Notes under the pieces: generated by a model
Told to the model about the DNA's origin: nothing
Database searches by the model: none
Seen by the model: only the letters and a program-made list of their open reading frames with translations
Translations under genes and position numbers: made by a program
Assembly (NCBI GenBank): GCA_041687475.1
Contig: JAWLBW010000227.1
Location: 1 to 7,570 of the forward strand
Origin: JAWLBW01 sp041687475
Lineage (GTDB): Bacteria > J088 > JAWLBW01
Direction of reading: 5' to 3'
Length of the DNA: 7,570 nucleotides
In this document: positions 1 to 7,099 of the stretch, one piece after another
Layout: each line of letters begins with the position of its first letter
Position numbering within the stretch: the stretch's first letter is position 1

Positions 1-28
1 CTCTGCCCGGGTCTACGGAACCCACGGG

Positions 29-108
29 TCGCTGAATCGCCCCCTCTCCCCTTCTCCCCCTCGCCGCTTCGCCCCCTCACCCCTTCGCCGGCTCTCCCCC
101 TCGGCCGG
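29..108. repeat. Degenerate 8-bp tandem repeat, C-rich pyrimidine tract
   Basis: From position 29 to 101 a TC dinucleotide begins every eighth base without a slip (29, 37, 45, 53, 61, 69, 77, 85, 93, 101), giving ten units. The first is poor and the last diverges; the middle eight fit TC-K-CCCC-Y loosely (for example TCGCCCCC, TCTCCCCT, TCACCCCT). Eight is not a multiple of three, and neither strand shows a plausible protein here, so I read it as non-coding. On the + strand it is very C-rich and G-poor with regularly spaced YC dinucleotides, which resembles a Rho-utilisation site; that function is inference. It lies directly before a terminator-like hairpin. Confidence 0.7.
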
Positions 109-109
109 T

Positions 110-141
110 AACACGTGCGGCACGGTTGCTTGTTTTTTCTT
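110..141 (+). terminator. Probable intrinsic terminator upstream of comF
   Basis: AAC and CGTG (110-117, with A113 bulged) can pair with CACG and GTT (121-127) around a CGG loop. A T-rich run follows at 130-141, including six consecutive T at 133-138. This is the usual layout of a + strand Rho-independent terminator, though the stem is short and bulged. It would end a transcript entering from left of the window. Because it sits 35 nt before the comF ATG it could also attenuate read-through into comF. Confidence 0.45.
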
Positions 142-175
142 GCCTTCCGGCCACCGGGTGGGGTAATGAGGGAAC

Positions 176-943
176 ATGTCGCTGGTTCATCTTATGCCCG
201 AGGGTCTGCGCGACACCCTCGCATGGGGCTTCGGTTATTTCTTTCCGCTGGTGTGCCCGCTCTGCGACCGGGTCGAGATTGCCCCGGGGCAAACGGTCTG
301 CCTGTCGTGCGAAAGCGCTCTGACGCCCATGTTGCCGCCCTGGTGCGAGCGGTGCGGGCGTCCGCTCGATGCGGGCGGTGATTCGGTCGAGGCCGTCTGT
401 GTCGATTGCACGACCTGCCCGCCGCCCTTCGACCACGCCTGGTCGGTGCTGCTTTACGACGAAGCGGTCAAGCGGGCGATTACCCGCATGAAGTACGGGC
501 GCGACCCCACGCTCGCCCTCGCTCTGGCCCCGATATTCGAGCGAATCGTGCCCGATCCGGTCAACCTTTTCGGCTACGACGTTGCAACAGCGGTGCCCCT
601 GCATGCAAGTCGACTTCGCTGGCGGGGTTTCAACCAGGCACTGGTGCTCGCCCGGCCGCTGTGCCGCCGCTTCGGCTTACGCCTTGCACCACGACTTCTC
701 GTGCGCCTTCGCCAGACCGAAGCCCAGGCCCATCTCGATCGCGAGGCGCGCCTGCGCAACCTCTCGCGCGCCTTCAGCGTGCCCCTTCCCTCGGCGGTAC
801 GGGATCGGCGGGTGCTGTTGTTCGACGATGTCTTTACCACGGGCATGACCGTTTCGGCATGCGCCCTGGCCCTGCGCGAAGCCGGCGCCGCACGGGTCGA
901 CGTACTCACCCTGGCGCGCGCCCTGCCCGGCCGTGCGCCGTAA
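176..943 (+). CDS. comF: ComF family phosphoribosyltransferase-like protein
   Basis: The 255-aa product has the full ComF layout. An N-terminal zinc-ribbon region carries cysteine pairs at 27/30, 42/45, 57/60 and 75/78 (plus C81). A type I phosphoribosyltransferase domain follows, with MKYGRD at 105-110, RGFNQA at 150-155, the RQTEAQ segment near 179-184 and the PRPP-binding loop VLLFDDVFTTGMT at 213-225. ComF relatives (ComFC, GntX) are cytoplasmic and linked to DNA uptake in competent bacteria, but most are uncharacterised and the substrate is unknown. The ATG at 176 is preferred because GAGGGA lies just before it; the next in-frame ATG (194) has no ribosome binding site. Length is typical and nothing looks broken. 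No other competence gene is in view, so a role in transformation is not supported by context. Confidence 0.9.
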   Translation: MSLVHLMPEGLRDTLAWGFGYFFPLVCPLCDRVEIAPGQTVCLSCESALTPMLPPWCERCGRPLDAGGDSVEAVCVDCTTCPPPFDHAWSVLLYDEAVKRAITRMKYGRDPTLALALAPIFERIVPDPVNLFGYDVATAVPLHASRLRWRGFNQALVLARPLCRRFGLRLAPRLLVRLRQTEAQAHLDREARLRNLSRAFSVPLPSAVRDRRVLLFDDVFTTGMTVSACALALREAGAARVDVLTLARALPGRAP

Positions 944-1022
944 CGCAGCCCTCCGTACAACGTCACGAGACTGCCTCGGGCGCCCCTTCATATTAAACTA
1001 TAGCCGTGAGATACACGATAAG

Positions 1023-1062
1023 GCCCCGCCTCCGGAAAGCCGGAGTCGGCAGAGACGGGGGC
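1023..1062. terminator. GC-rich hairpin between convergent genes
   Basis: An inner perfect stem CTCCGG (1030-1035) / CCGGAG (1040-1045) with an AAAG loop is enclosed by a second complementary pair, GCCCCG (1023-1028) with CGGGGGC (1056-1062, one bulge). It lies in the gap between comF (+) and the small minus-strand gene ending at 1067, where a shared terminator would be expected. No good T-tract follows on either strand, so termination is inferred mainly from position. The remainder of 944-1066 shows nothing else I can support. Confidence 0.35.
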
Positions 1063-1066
1063 GCGT

Positions 1067-1300
1067 TCAGTCGCTGGAAACGACGGATTCGTAGGCTACC
1101 TTGCGCAGGCTGTGAATCATCGACAGCGCCGTCGAGAGGTCGCTGTCGGGAAGGGGCCCGCACAGTTCGCGAATGAATTCCGCCGCATCCCGCGATTCGA
1201 ACGAGGCTGCCGGCTGGAAAAGCGGCGGCTCCTGTCTGCGATCGATCAGGTAGAGCCAATGCTTTTCGCTGCCTTGGTAAATGGCAAGTTCGTACCGCAT
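1067..1300 (-). CDS. Hypothetical 77-aa protein, unrecognised
   Basis: I do not recognise this protein. It is 77 aa, with no signal peptide, membrane segment or cysteine motif (one Cys, at 47). The N-terminal half alternates in a beta-like way (RYELAIYQG, then HWLYLIDRR), followed by a proline-containing stretch (25-30) and two likely amphipathic helices (about 37-49 and 54-68). It is probably a small cytoplasmic alpha/beta protein. The frame stays open up to 1336, but I choose the ATG at 1300-1298 because a sigma70-like promoter occupies 1308-1336, so the longer form would begin inside the -35 box. AGG sits only a few bases before this ATG, in what would be a one-base leader. It is the only gene of its unit: comF converges on it, and the cyclophilin gene upstream has its own terminator. 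The good promoter and in-frame start support a real gene. Confidence 0.65.
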   Translation of the reverse strand: MRYELAIYQGSEKHWLYLIDRRQEPPLFQPAASFESRDAAEFIRELCGPLPDSDLSTALSMIHSLRKVAYESVVSSD

Positions 1301-1336
1301 TGACCTGAATATAGGCGATGTAGCGAAAAGAGTCAA
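1301..1336 (-). promoter_or_regulatory. Near-consensus sigma70-type promoter, predicted leaderless mRNA
   Basis: Reading the minus strand, TTGACT (1336-1331, 5 of 6 matches to TTGACA) is followed by exactly 17 nt and then TATATT (1313-1308, 5 of 6 matches to TATAAT). With standard spacing, +1 falls at about 1301, one base before the ATG of the 77-aa gene. This is the best promoter in the window. The hexamers and spacing are seen directly; the start site and the leaderless transcript are inferred. Confidence 0.65.
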
Positions 1337-1463
1337 CGCTTTTTTAGTCGGCTTTCGTTCCGGCGAATGAAGCGGAAACGCGGCTGTAACATATTGCTAC
1401 GGGCCCTGGGCGTGTCACATTCTCTCCAATTTTGTCGATTTTCCATTCCTTACTACCTTCTTT

Positions 1464-1502
1464 CAGGAACGACAAGAGGGGCACGGCGATACCGTACCCC
1501 TC
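1464..1502 (-). terminator. Intrinsic terminator of the cyclophilin gene
   Basis: On the minus strand, GAGGGGUACGG (1502-1492) pairs with CCGUGCCCCUC (1486-1476) around a five-base UAUCG loop. This gives an 11-bp stem with one G-U wobble, and a moderately U-rich UCUUGUCGUU follows. It begins 28 nt after the cyclophilin stop codon. On the + strand the same position is a C-A mismatch, so the fold favours the minus-strand RNA. The rest of the gap (1337-1463) is visibly more AT-rich than its surroundings and holds nothing I can identify. Confidence 0.65.
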
Positions 1503-1530
1503 CCTGGAAAGACACCGACCGTAGTCGATT

Positions 1531-2136
1531 TTATTTTTCGGAGAAAGAAACGTTCTTGATTTCGATCTGTTCAATCGGGCGATCCATCGGGCCGGTTCGG
1601 GCCTTGGCGATCTTGTTGACCGCATCCATGCCCTCGACCACCTGTGCCCAGATGGTGTAACCCTTATTCAGGTGCGGCGTCGGCGCGACGGTAATGAAGA
1701 ACTGCGAGCCGTTGGTGTTGCGGCCGCGGTTGGCCATGCCCACCCGTCCGGGCTGGTCGAACGTCAGGTCGGAGTCTTCGTTTTCGAACTCGTAACCCGG
1801 GCCGCCCATGCCGTTGCCGAGCGGGTCGCCGGTCTGAATCATGAAGTTGTCGATGACGCGGTGAAAGATGACGCCGTCATAGAACTTGCTCTTGGTCGGC
1901 TTGCGGGTCTTCGGATCGGTATATTCCTTCGTACCGGTGGCCAGGCCGACGAAATTCGAGACAGCCTTGGGCGCCTTGTCCCAGAAGAGCTCCATCTTGA
2001 TGTCGCCCATGCTGGTGTGAAGGGTGGCAAATTTCGGTTTCTGTTCCTTGTTGGCTTCTTTCGCTTCCACGGTACCTGCCAGATTGAAGGTGAGTGCGGT
2101 GATAAGGGCTGCAAAGAGTCCTGTTGAGAGGCGCAT
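1531..2136 (-). CDS. Periplasmic cyclophilin-type peptidyl-prolyl cis-trans isomerase
   Basis: The 201-aa product starts with a Sec signal peptide (MRL, hydrophobic 6-22, likely cleavage after the A of VEA at 25). A single cyclophilin domain runs from about 36 to 198. Active-site residues aligned by motif to human cyclophilin A are R93, F98, M99 and Q101 in FHRVIDNFMIQTGDP, then Q145 and F147 in GSQFFIT. The position of cyclophilin A Trp121 appears to be His155, which in this family usually means low cyclosporin sensitivity. Residues 67-88 (TGTKEYTDPKTRKPT and after) are an insertion found in many bacterial secreted cyclophilins. It catalyses proline isomerisation during folding of exported proteins. 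GGAGGA (2147-2142) lies 5 nt before the ATG, fixing the start. It is monocistronic and divergent from the ccm operon; both act in the periplasm, but a direct functional link is not shown. Confidence 0.93.
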   Translation of the reverse strand: MRLSTGLFAALITALTFNLAGTVEAKEANKEQKPKFATLHTSMGDIKMELFWDKAPKAVSNFVGLATGTKEYTDPKTRKPTKSKFYDGVIFHRVIDNFMIQTGDPLGNGMGGPGYEFENEDSDLTFDQPGRVGMANRGRNTNGSQFFITVAPTPHLNKGYTIWAQVVEGMDAVNKIAKARTGPMDRPIEQIEIKNVSFSEK

Positions 2137-2512
2137 GGTGATCCTCCGTCCATGCCATCGCGGGCCGTTCGCGGGCTCGTCGATGGAGTAAAGGGTTATT
2201 TTCGGCCATCGGCGCCCGTTCGTGCAAGCGACTTCGCCACAAGACGGGCCTGAAAAGAGACCGAACCCGACATCGCTCGCCTTCGCTGCCTGGGGCCGGC
2301 TACCCGCAGACGACCGCCCGCCGGGCGGGCTGCTTTCGAATAATCGCCCGCAGCTGGGCGGCGACTCGTTGAAAACGGTATAATCCTCTGTTTACACGTG
2401 CCTCCGAAGCAAGCCTTGTTTCACCCGCCGTTTGCGTTGGCGCAAGGCAACCCCGGGCCCGTGGCATTACACTCTTAGCGGCGGTATCGCTCTCGGGCTG
2501 CATCGTTTTCGA
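2137..2512. other. Divergent intergenic region between cyclophilin and ccmA
   Basis: This 376-nt gap must hold the promoters of both flanking units. Visible elements are the cyclophilin ribosome binding site (2142-2147), a hairpin GCCCG/CGGGC at 2316-2330, a second hairpin CGCCC/GGGCG at 2345-2360, and a perfect TATAAT at 2379-2384 on the + strand. A longer-loop pair GCCCGT (2214-2219) / ACGGGC (2244-2249) is also present. I found no convincing minus-strand promoter for the cyclophilin gene. The ccmA reading frame stays open back to a TTG at 2432, but the extra residues do not resemble CcmA. No other gene is supported here. Confidence 0.6.
2379..2384 (+). promoter_or_regulatory. Candidate -10 box of the ccm operon
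   Basis: TATAAT is a perfect -10 consensus in a GC-rich setting and points toward ccmA, leaving a leader of about 120 nt. There is no recognisable -35 at 15-18 nt (the region reads GGGCGG) and no extended -10 TG. If it is used, an activator or an alternative sigma factor may be needed. It rests on a single hexamer. Confidence 0.35.
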
Positions 2513-3205
2513 ATGGACCAACCGCATATGCACGAAACCCCCTCGGCCGCGCCCATGCTTGAAGCCGAAGGCATCGTCAAACGCTTTCACGGCGTGCCGG
2601 TGCTGAACGGGGTGGGGTTACGTCTGCATGCGGGAGAAACCGCCGTTCTCTACGGCCCCAACGGCGCTGGCAAGACCACGCTGCTGCGTATTCTGGCGAC
2701 CCTGGGGCGACCCGACACCGGAACCCTGCGCATCGACGGCGAAGACGCCGAGGAACGAAACAGCGTGCGCGCCAAGATGATGTACTGCGGCCACGCCACC
2801 CAGCTTTACGACGATCTCGAGCCCATCGAGAATCTGCGCTTCTTTCTCAGTCTGTACGGCCGCAAGGCCGACGAGGCAGCCATGCAGGCCGTTCTCGAAC
2901 GGGTGAGCCTGTGGCGCTTTCGTCTGTTTCAGGTCTCGACATTTTCGGCGGGCATGCGGCGCCGCCTGAGTTTCGCCCGGGCCATGCTGTTGCGGCCGCG
3001 TCTGTTGCTGCTCGATGAACCGTATACCAGCCTAGACACCGCCGGGGGCGATCTGGTGAATGAGGTCATACGCGAGCTGAACGCCGAGGGCACGGCCGTG
3101 CTCATGTCGAATCATTCGCCCGAACGGGTGGCCGATCTACCGCACCGTCGGCTCCGACTGCAGGCCGGCCGCCTGCTCGACGAGGATTCCGACCATGTGG
3201 CTTAG
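2513..3205 (+). CDS. ccmA: CcmA, haem-exporter ABC transporter ATPase subunit
   Basis: CcmA is the cytoplasmic ATPase of the CcmAB(CD) complex, whose ATP hydrolysis releases holo-CcmE from CcmC. With the ATG at 2513 it is 230 aa. Motifs: Walker A GPNGAGKT 48-55, Q-loop region YCGHATQ 91-97, signature SAGMRRR 145-151 (Met where Gln is usual), Walker B LLLLDEP with catalytic Glu169, D-loop SLD 173-175 and switch His201 in SNHS. The start is uncertain: ATGs at 2513, 2528 and 2555 are in frame, none has a clear ribosome binding site, and family similarity begins only at the third (MLEAEGIVKRF). A form as short as 216 aa is therefore possible. The C-terminus overlaps ccmB by 11 nt. The GAGM-like signature and position before ccmB separate it from generic ABC ATPases. 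Confidence 0.92.
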   Translation: MDQPHMHETPSAAPMLEAEGIVKRFHGVPVLNGVGLRLHAGETAVLYGPNGAGKTTLLRILATLGRPDTGTLRIDGEDAEERNSVRAKMMYCGHATQLYDDLEPIENLRFFLSLYGRKADEAAMQAVLERVSLWRFRLFQVSTFSAGMRRRLSFARAMLLRPRLLLLDEPYTSLDTAGGDLVNEVIRELNAEGTAVLMSNHSPERVADLPHRRLRLQAGRLLDEDSDHVA

Positions 3206-3866
3206 CGTAATCTGGGCTCTCTTTCGCAAAGATGCATTGCTTGAGCTGCGCCGTCGCGAAACCCTGCTCGCCATGGGCGCGTTCGGCGTGCTTTCGATGC
3301 TGCTGTACAATTTCGCCCTTCCGCTCGACGGCGATCGGGCACGCGACCTGGCCCCCGGGCTGCTGTGGGTAAGCGTGACGTTTACGGCCATGCTGGGTCT
3401 GGGCAAGGCTTTCGCCGTCGAGAAACAGAACGACGTCATGGATGCGCTCGTGATGTCGCCGGCGCCGAAAGCCGCCATTTTTCTGGGCAAGCTGGCTTCG
3501 AACTTCGTGTTCATCGCCGTGATCGAGCTGTTTCTCATTCCCCTTTTCGCAGCCTTCTTTCCCGTGCAGGGCAATGCGCCCTGGGGGGCGATGATCGGAA
3601 CCTTGTTTCTCGGCTCACTGGGGCTTGCGACAATTGGTACACTGTTTTCTTCGATTACCGTCGCCATGCGGGCGCGCGAGGTTATTTTTCCCCTCGTTCT
3701 GCTGCCGCTGATGGTGCCGGTCATCATCGCAACCTCGCAGGCGCTGGCCGCCTTTCTCAACGGCGAAACAACCGCCGCGGGGGCCTGGCTGCGCATGTTG
3801 GGGGTCGCCGACCTGATTTTCATGGTGGCGTCATTGTGGGTTTTTGAATTTCTGGTGGAGGATTGA
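3195..3866 (+). CDS. ccmB: CcmB, haem-exporter membrane subunit
   Basis: The 223-aa product is an inner-membrane protein with about six hydrophobic segments (roughly 24-44, 53-73, 98-122, 131-156, 163-187 and 200-220). It is the transmembrane partner of CcmA. Family features are the N-terminal amphipathic RKDALLELRRRE (11-22), which in the family contacts the ATPase, VEKQNDVMDALVMSP (75-89), and REVIFPLVLLPLMVP (161-175). Length matches the usual 220 aa or so. GAGGA (3182-3186) lies 8 nt before the ATG and inside the end of ccmA, so translation is probably coupled. The stop codon shares one base with the ccmC start. Despite the old name haem exporter, the transported molecule is not established. 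Confidence 0.95.
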   Translation: MWLSVIWALFRKDALLELRRRETLLAMGAFGVLSMLLYNFALPLDGDRARDLAPGLLWVSVTFTAMLGLGKAFAVEKQNDVMDALVMSPAPKAAIFLGKLASNFVFIAVIELFLIPLFAAFFPVQGNAPWGAMIGTLFLGSLGLATIGTLFSSITVAMRAREVIFPLVLLPLMVPVIIATSQALAAFLNGETTAAGAWLRMLGVADLIFMVASLWVFEFLVED

Positions 3867-4576
3867 TGACTTCCCCCTTGGCCAAAGCGGGCCCCTGGGA
3901 ACGCTGGCTCGGCATTGTCGCTCTCGTCATGGTCGTCGCAGGCGTGTATTGGGGCCTGTTCGTGTCGCCGGTCGACCTGTACCAGGGCGAGCCCATGCGC
4001 ATTCTTTTCGTGCACGTGCCCTCGGCGTGGGTCTCGTTTCTGGCGTTCTTCGTCATTTTCGTGGCCAGCATCAAGTACCTGCGCACCCGCGATCTCAAGT
4101 ACGACACCATCGCCCACGCAGCGGCCGGTTCGGGCCTGATCTTCACGGGACTCACGCTGGCCAGCGGCTCGATCTGGGGCAAGTACGCCTGGGGCGTATG
4201 GTGGACGTGGGACGCCCGCCTGACGACCGTGGCCGTGCTTTTTCTCATTTACGCCGTGTACCTGCTGGTTCGCGGCCTCATCGACGAAGACGCCAAGCGG
4301 GCCCGCTACGGCGCCGTTCTCGGCATTATCGGATTTCTCGACGTGCCCATCATTCACTTTTCGGTGTACTGGTGGCGCACCCTGCATCAGCCGGCCTCGA
4401 TTCTGCGGCCCGACTCGCCGCGCATGGCGCCCGAGCTGATGATTCCGCTGCTGTTCAACACGGCGGCGTTCATCGTTCTATTCGCCCATCTCGTTATTGC
4501 CCGGCGCCGCGTAATCGAAGCCGAGCGTTCCTTTACGCGCGCACAGCAGGAGCAGTTGCATGAATCCGGGGTCTGA
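3866..4576 (+). CDS. ccmC: CcmC, haem-handling protein that loads CcmE
   Basis: CcmC is a six-TM inner-membrane protein of the haem-handling (HHP) family that presents haem to CcmE. The 236-aa product has the WWD domain WGKYAWGVWWTWDARL (104-119). It also has the two periplasmic haem-ligand histidines: His50 in FVHVPSAW and His174 in WWRTLHQ, corresponding to E. coli His60 and His184. PIIHFSVYWW (161-170) is another family signature. The ATG at 3866 is used: GGAGG lies 4 nt upstream, and TGA/ATG overlap by one base (TGATG) at the ccmB junction. An in-frame TTG just before it (3863) lies inside the ribosome binding site spacing and is unlikely. The C-terminal tail after about 213 is charged and cytoplasmic. 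No key residue is missing. Confidence 0.97.
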   Translation: MTSPLAKAGPWERWLGIVALVMVVAGVYWGLFVSPVDLYQGEPMRILFVHVPSAWVSFLAFFVIFVASIKYLRTRDLKYDTIAHAAAGSGLIFTGLTLASGSIWGKYAWGVWWTWDARLTTVAVLFLIYAVYLLVRGLIDEDAKRARYGAVLGIIGFLDVPIIHFSVYWWRTLHQPASILRPDSPRMAPELMIPLLFNTAAFIVLFAHLVIARRRVIEAERSFTRAQQEQLHESGV

Positions 4577-4715
4577 TCCGCAAGTTTATGTGTGGGCCAG
4601 CTATGGCCTGACCATTGTTAGCCTGGCCGCGTGGCGCGCATCGATGTGGTGGCGCCTGCGACAGGTACGTCGCCAGCTCGAGGTGCTGCACGAAGCAGCG
4701 GGGGGTGTGCAGTGA
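4560..4715 (+). CDS. ccmD: CcmD, small membrane subunit of the haem-release complex
   Basis: This 51-aa gene is easily missed. It encodes a short N-terminus, one membrane helix (about 9-26, YVWASYGLTIVSLAAW) and a basic cytoplasmic tail with an LRQVRRQLEVLHEA helix (33-46). This is the CcmD plan: a tyrosine- and tryptophan-rich single TM followed by an Arg-rich helix. CcmD bridges CcmC and CcmAB and is needed to release holo-CcmE. AGGAG (4548-4552) sits 7 nt before the ATG. The gene overlaps the end of ccmC by 17 nt, and its TGA overlaps the GTG of ccmE in a GTGA tetranucleotide. CcmD sequences are poorly conserved, so the call rests on topology, the aromatic motif and the slot between ccmC and ccmE, which is the standard CcmD position. 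Confidence 0.88.
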   Translation: MNPGSDPQVYVWASYGLTIVSLAAWRASMWWRLRQVRRQLEVLHEAAGGVQ

Positions 4716-5149
4716 ACGCAAAGCAGAAACGTCGCATTTCGCTCATCGCCAGCATTGTGCTCGTCGTCGGCGCCGGCGCCTGGCTTATTCTGGGCAACTT
4801 CCAGGAATCGCTCGTCTATTTCTACACCCCCACCGAGGTGCTGGCTCAGGGCAACGACCTCGAAGGGCGAAAGATTCGCCTGGCCGGGCAGGTAGAAATG
4901 GGCAGCCTCGTGCAGAGCGAAGACAAGCTCGACCTGGCGTTCAAGGTAACCGACGGCACGAACGCCGTGGCGGTAACCTACCGGGGCATCGTGCCCGACC
5001 TCTTCGCCGAGGGCCAGATGGCCATTGCCGAAGGCCGTATTCAAGGCGAAGCCTTCAAGGCCGAACAGATTATGGCCAAGCACTCCGAGGACTACGATCC
5101 CGATCAGATGGCGTATCCCCACATGAACAAAGACGCGGAGAAGTGGTAA
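4712..5149 (+). CDS. ccmE: CcmE, periplasmic haem chaperone
   Basis: CcmE binds haem covalently through one histidine and passes it to CcmF/H. With the GTG at 4712 the product is 145 aa. It has an N-terminal basic stretch and a single TM anchor (about 9-28), then an OB-fold periplasmic domain with LEGRKIRLAGQVEMGS (50-65) and VTYRGIVPDLFAEGQ (88-102). The haem-binding motif is KHSEDYD, with His124 and Tyr128 matching E. coli His130 and Tyr134, so this is the classical HxxxY type, not the CxxxY variant. A longer in-frame form reaching back to 4631 is rejected: its first 27 residues overlap ccmD and do not look like CcmE, while GTG 4712 has six G at 4700-4705 in front. The C-terminal tail after the motif is short. 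Confidence 0.95.
   Translation: MNAKQKRRISLIASIVLVVGAGAWLILGNFQESLVYFYTPTEVLAQGNDLEGRKIRLAGQVEMGSLVQSEDKLDLAFKVTDGTNAVAVTYRGIVPDLFAEGQMAIAEGRIQGEAFKAEQIMAKHSEDYDPDQMAYPHMNKDAEKW

Positions 5150-7095
<1,946 letters not shown>

Positions 7096-7099
<4 letters not shown>

Noticed and set aside
40..100. Strict G-quadruplex on the minus strand (six C-runs of 4-5 on the + strand)
   Set aside because: Loops of 11 and 12 nt break the usual four-run pattern with loops up to 7 nt. A long-loop form is possible but not supported enough to call.
29..108. CRISPR array
   Set aside because: Units are only 8 nt with no spacers.
140..167. comF promoter TTGCCT-16 nt-GGTAAT
   Set aside because: Only 4 of 6 matches in each box, overlapping the T-tract of the hairpin and placing +1 inside the ribosome binding site; too weak to report.
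991..1004. AT-rich TATTAA/TATAGC boxes after comF as a promoter
   Set aside because: No -35 at suitable spacing, and the only downstream gene is on the opposite strand.
1301..1336. 12-residue N-terminal extension of the 77-aa protein
   Set aside because: Its codons coincide with the -35 and -10 boxes, so transcripts from that promoter would not include them.
1672..2127. 151-codon + strand open frame opposite the cyclophilin gene
   Set aside because: Antisense shadow; the minus-strand cyclophilin has signal peptide, active site, ribosome binding site and terminator.
3137..4387. Long open frame (416 codons) on the minus strand opposite ccmB and ccmC
   Set aside because: It is antisense to two clear genes and low in complexity, with no recognisable domain. 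Such frames arise from the codon bias of GC-rich genes.
4631..4711. N-terminal extension of ccmE by 27 residues
   Set aside because: It overlaps ccmD, is not CcmE-like, and the GTG at 4712 has a G-rich site in front and the usual basic N-terminus before the TM segment.
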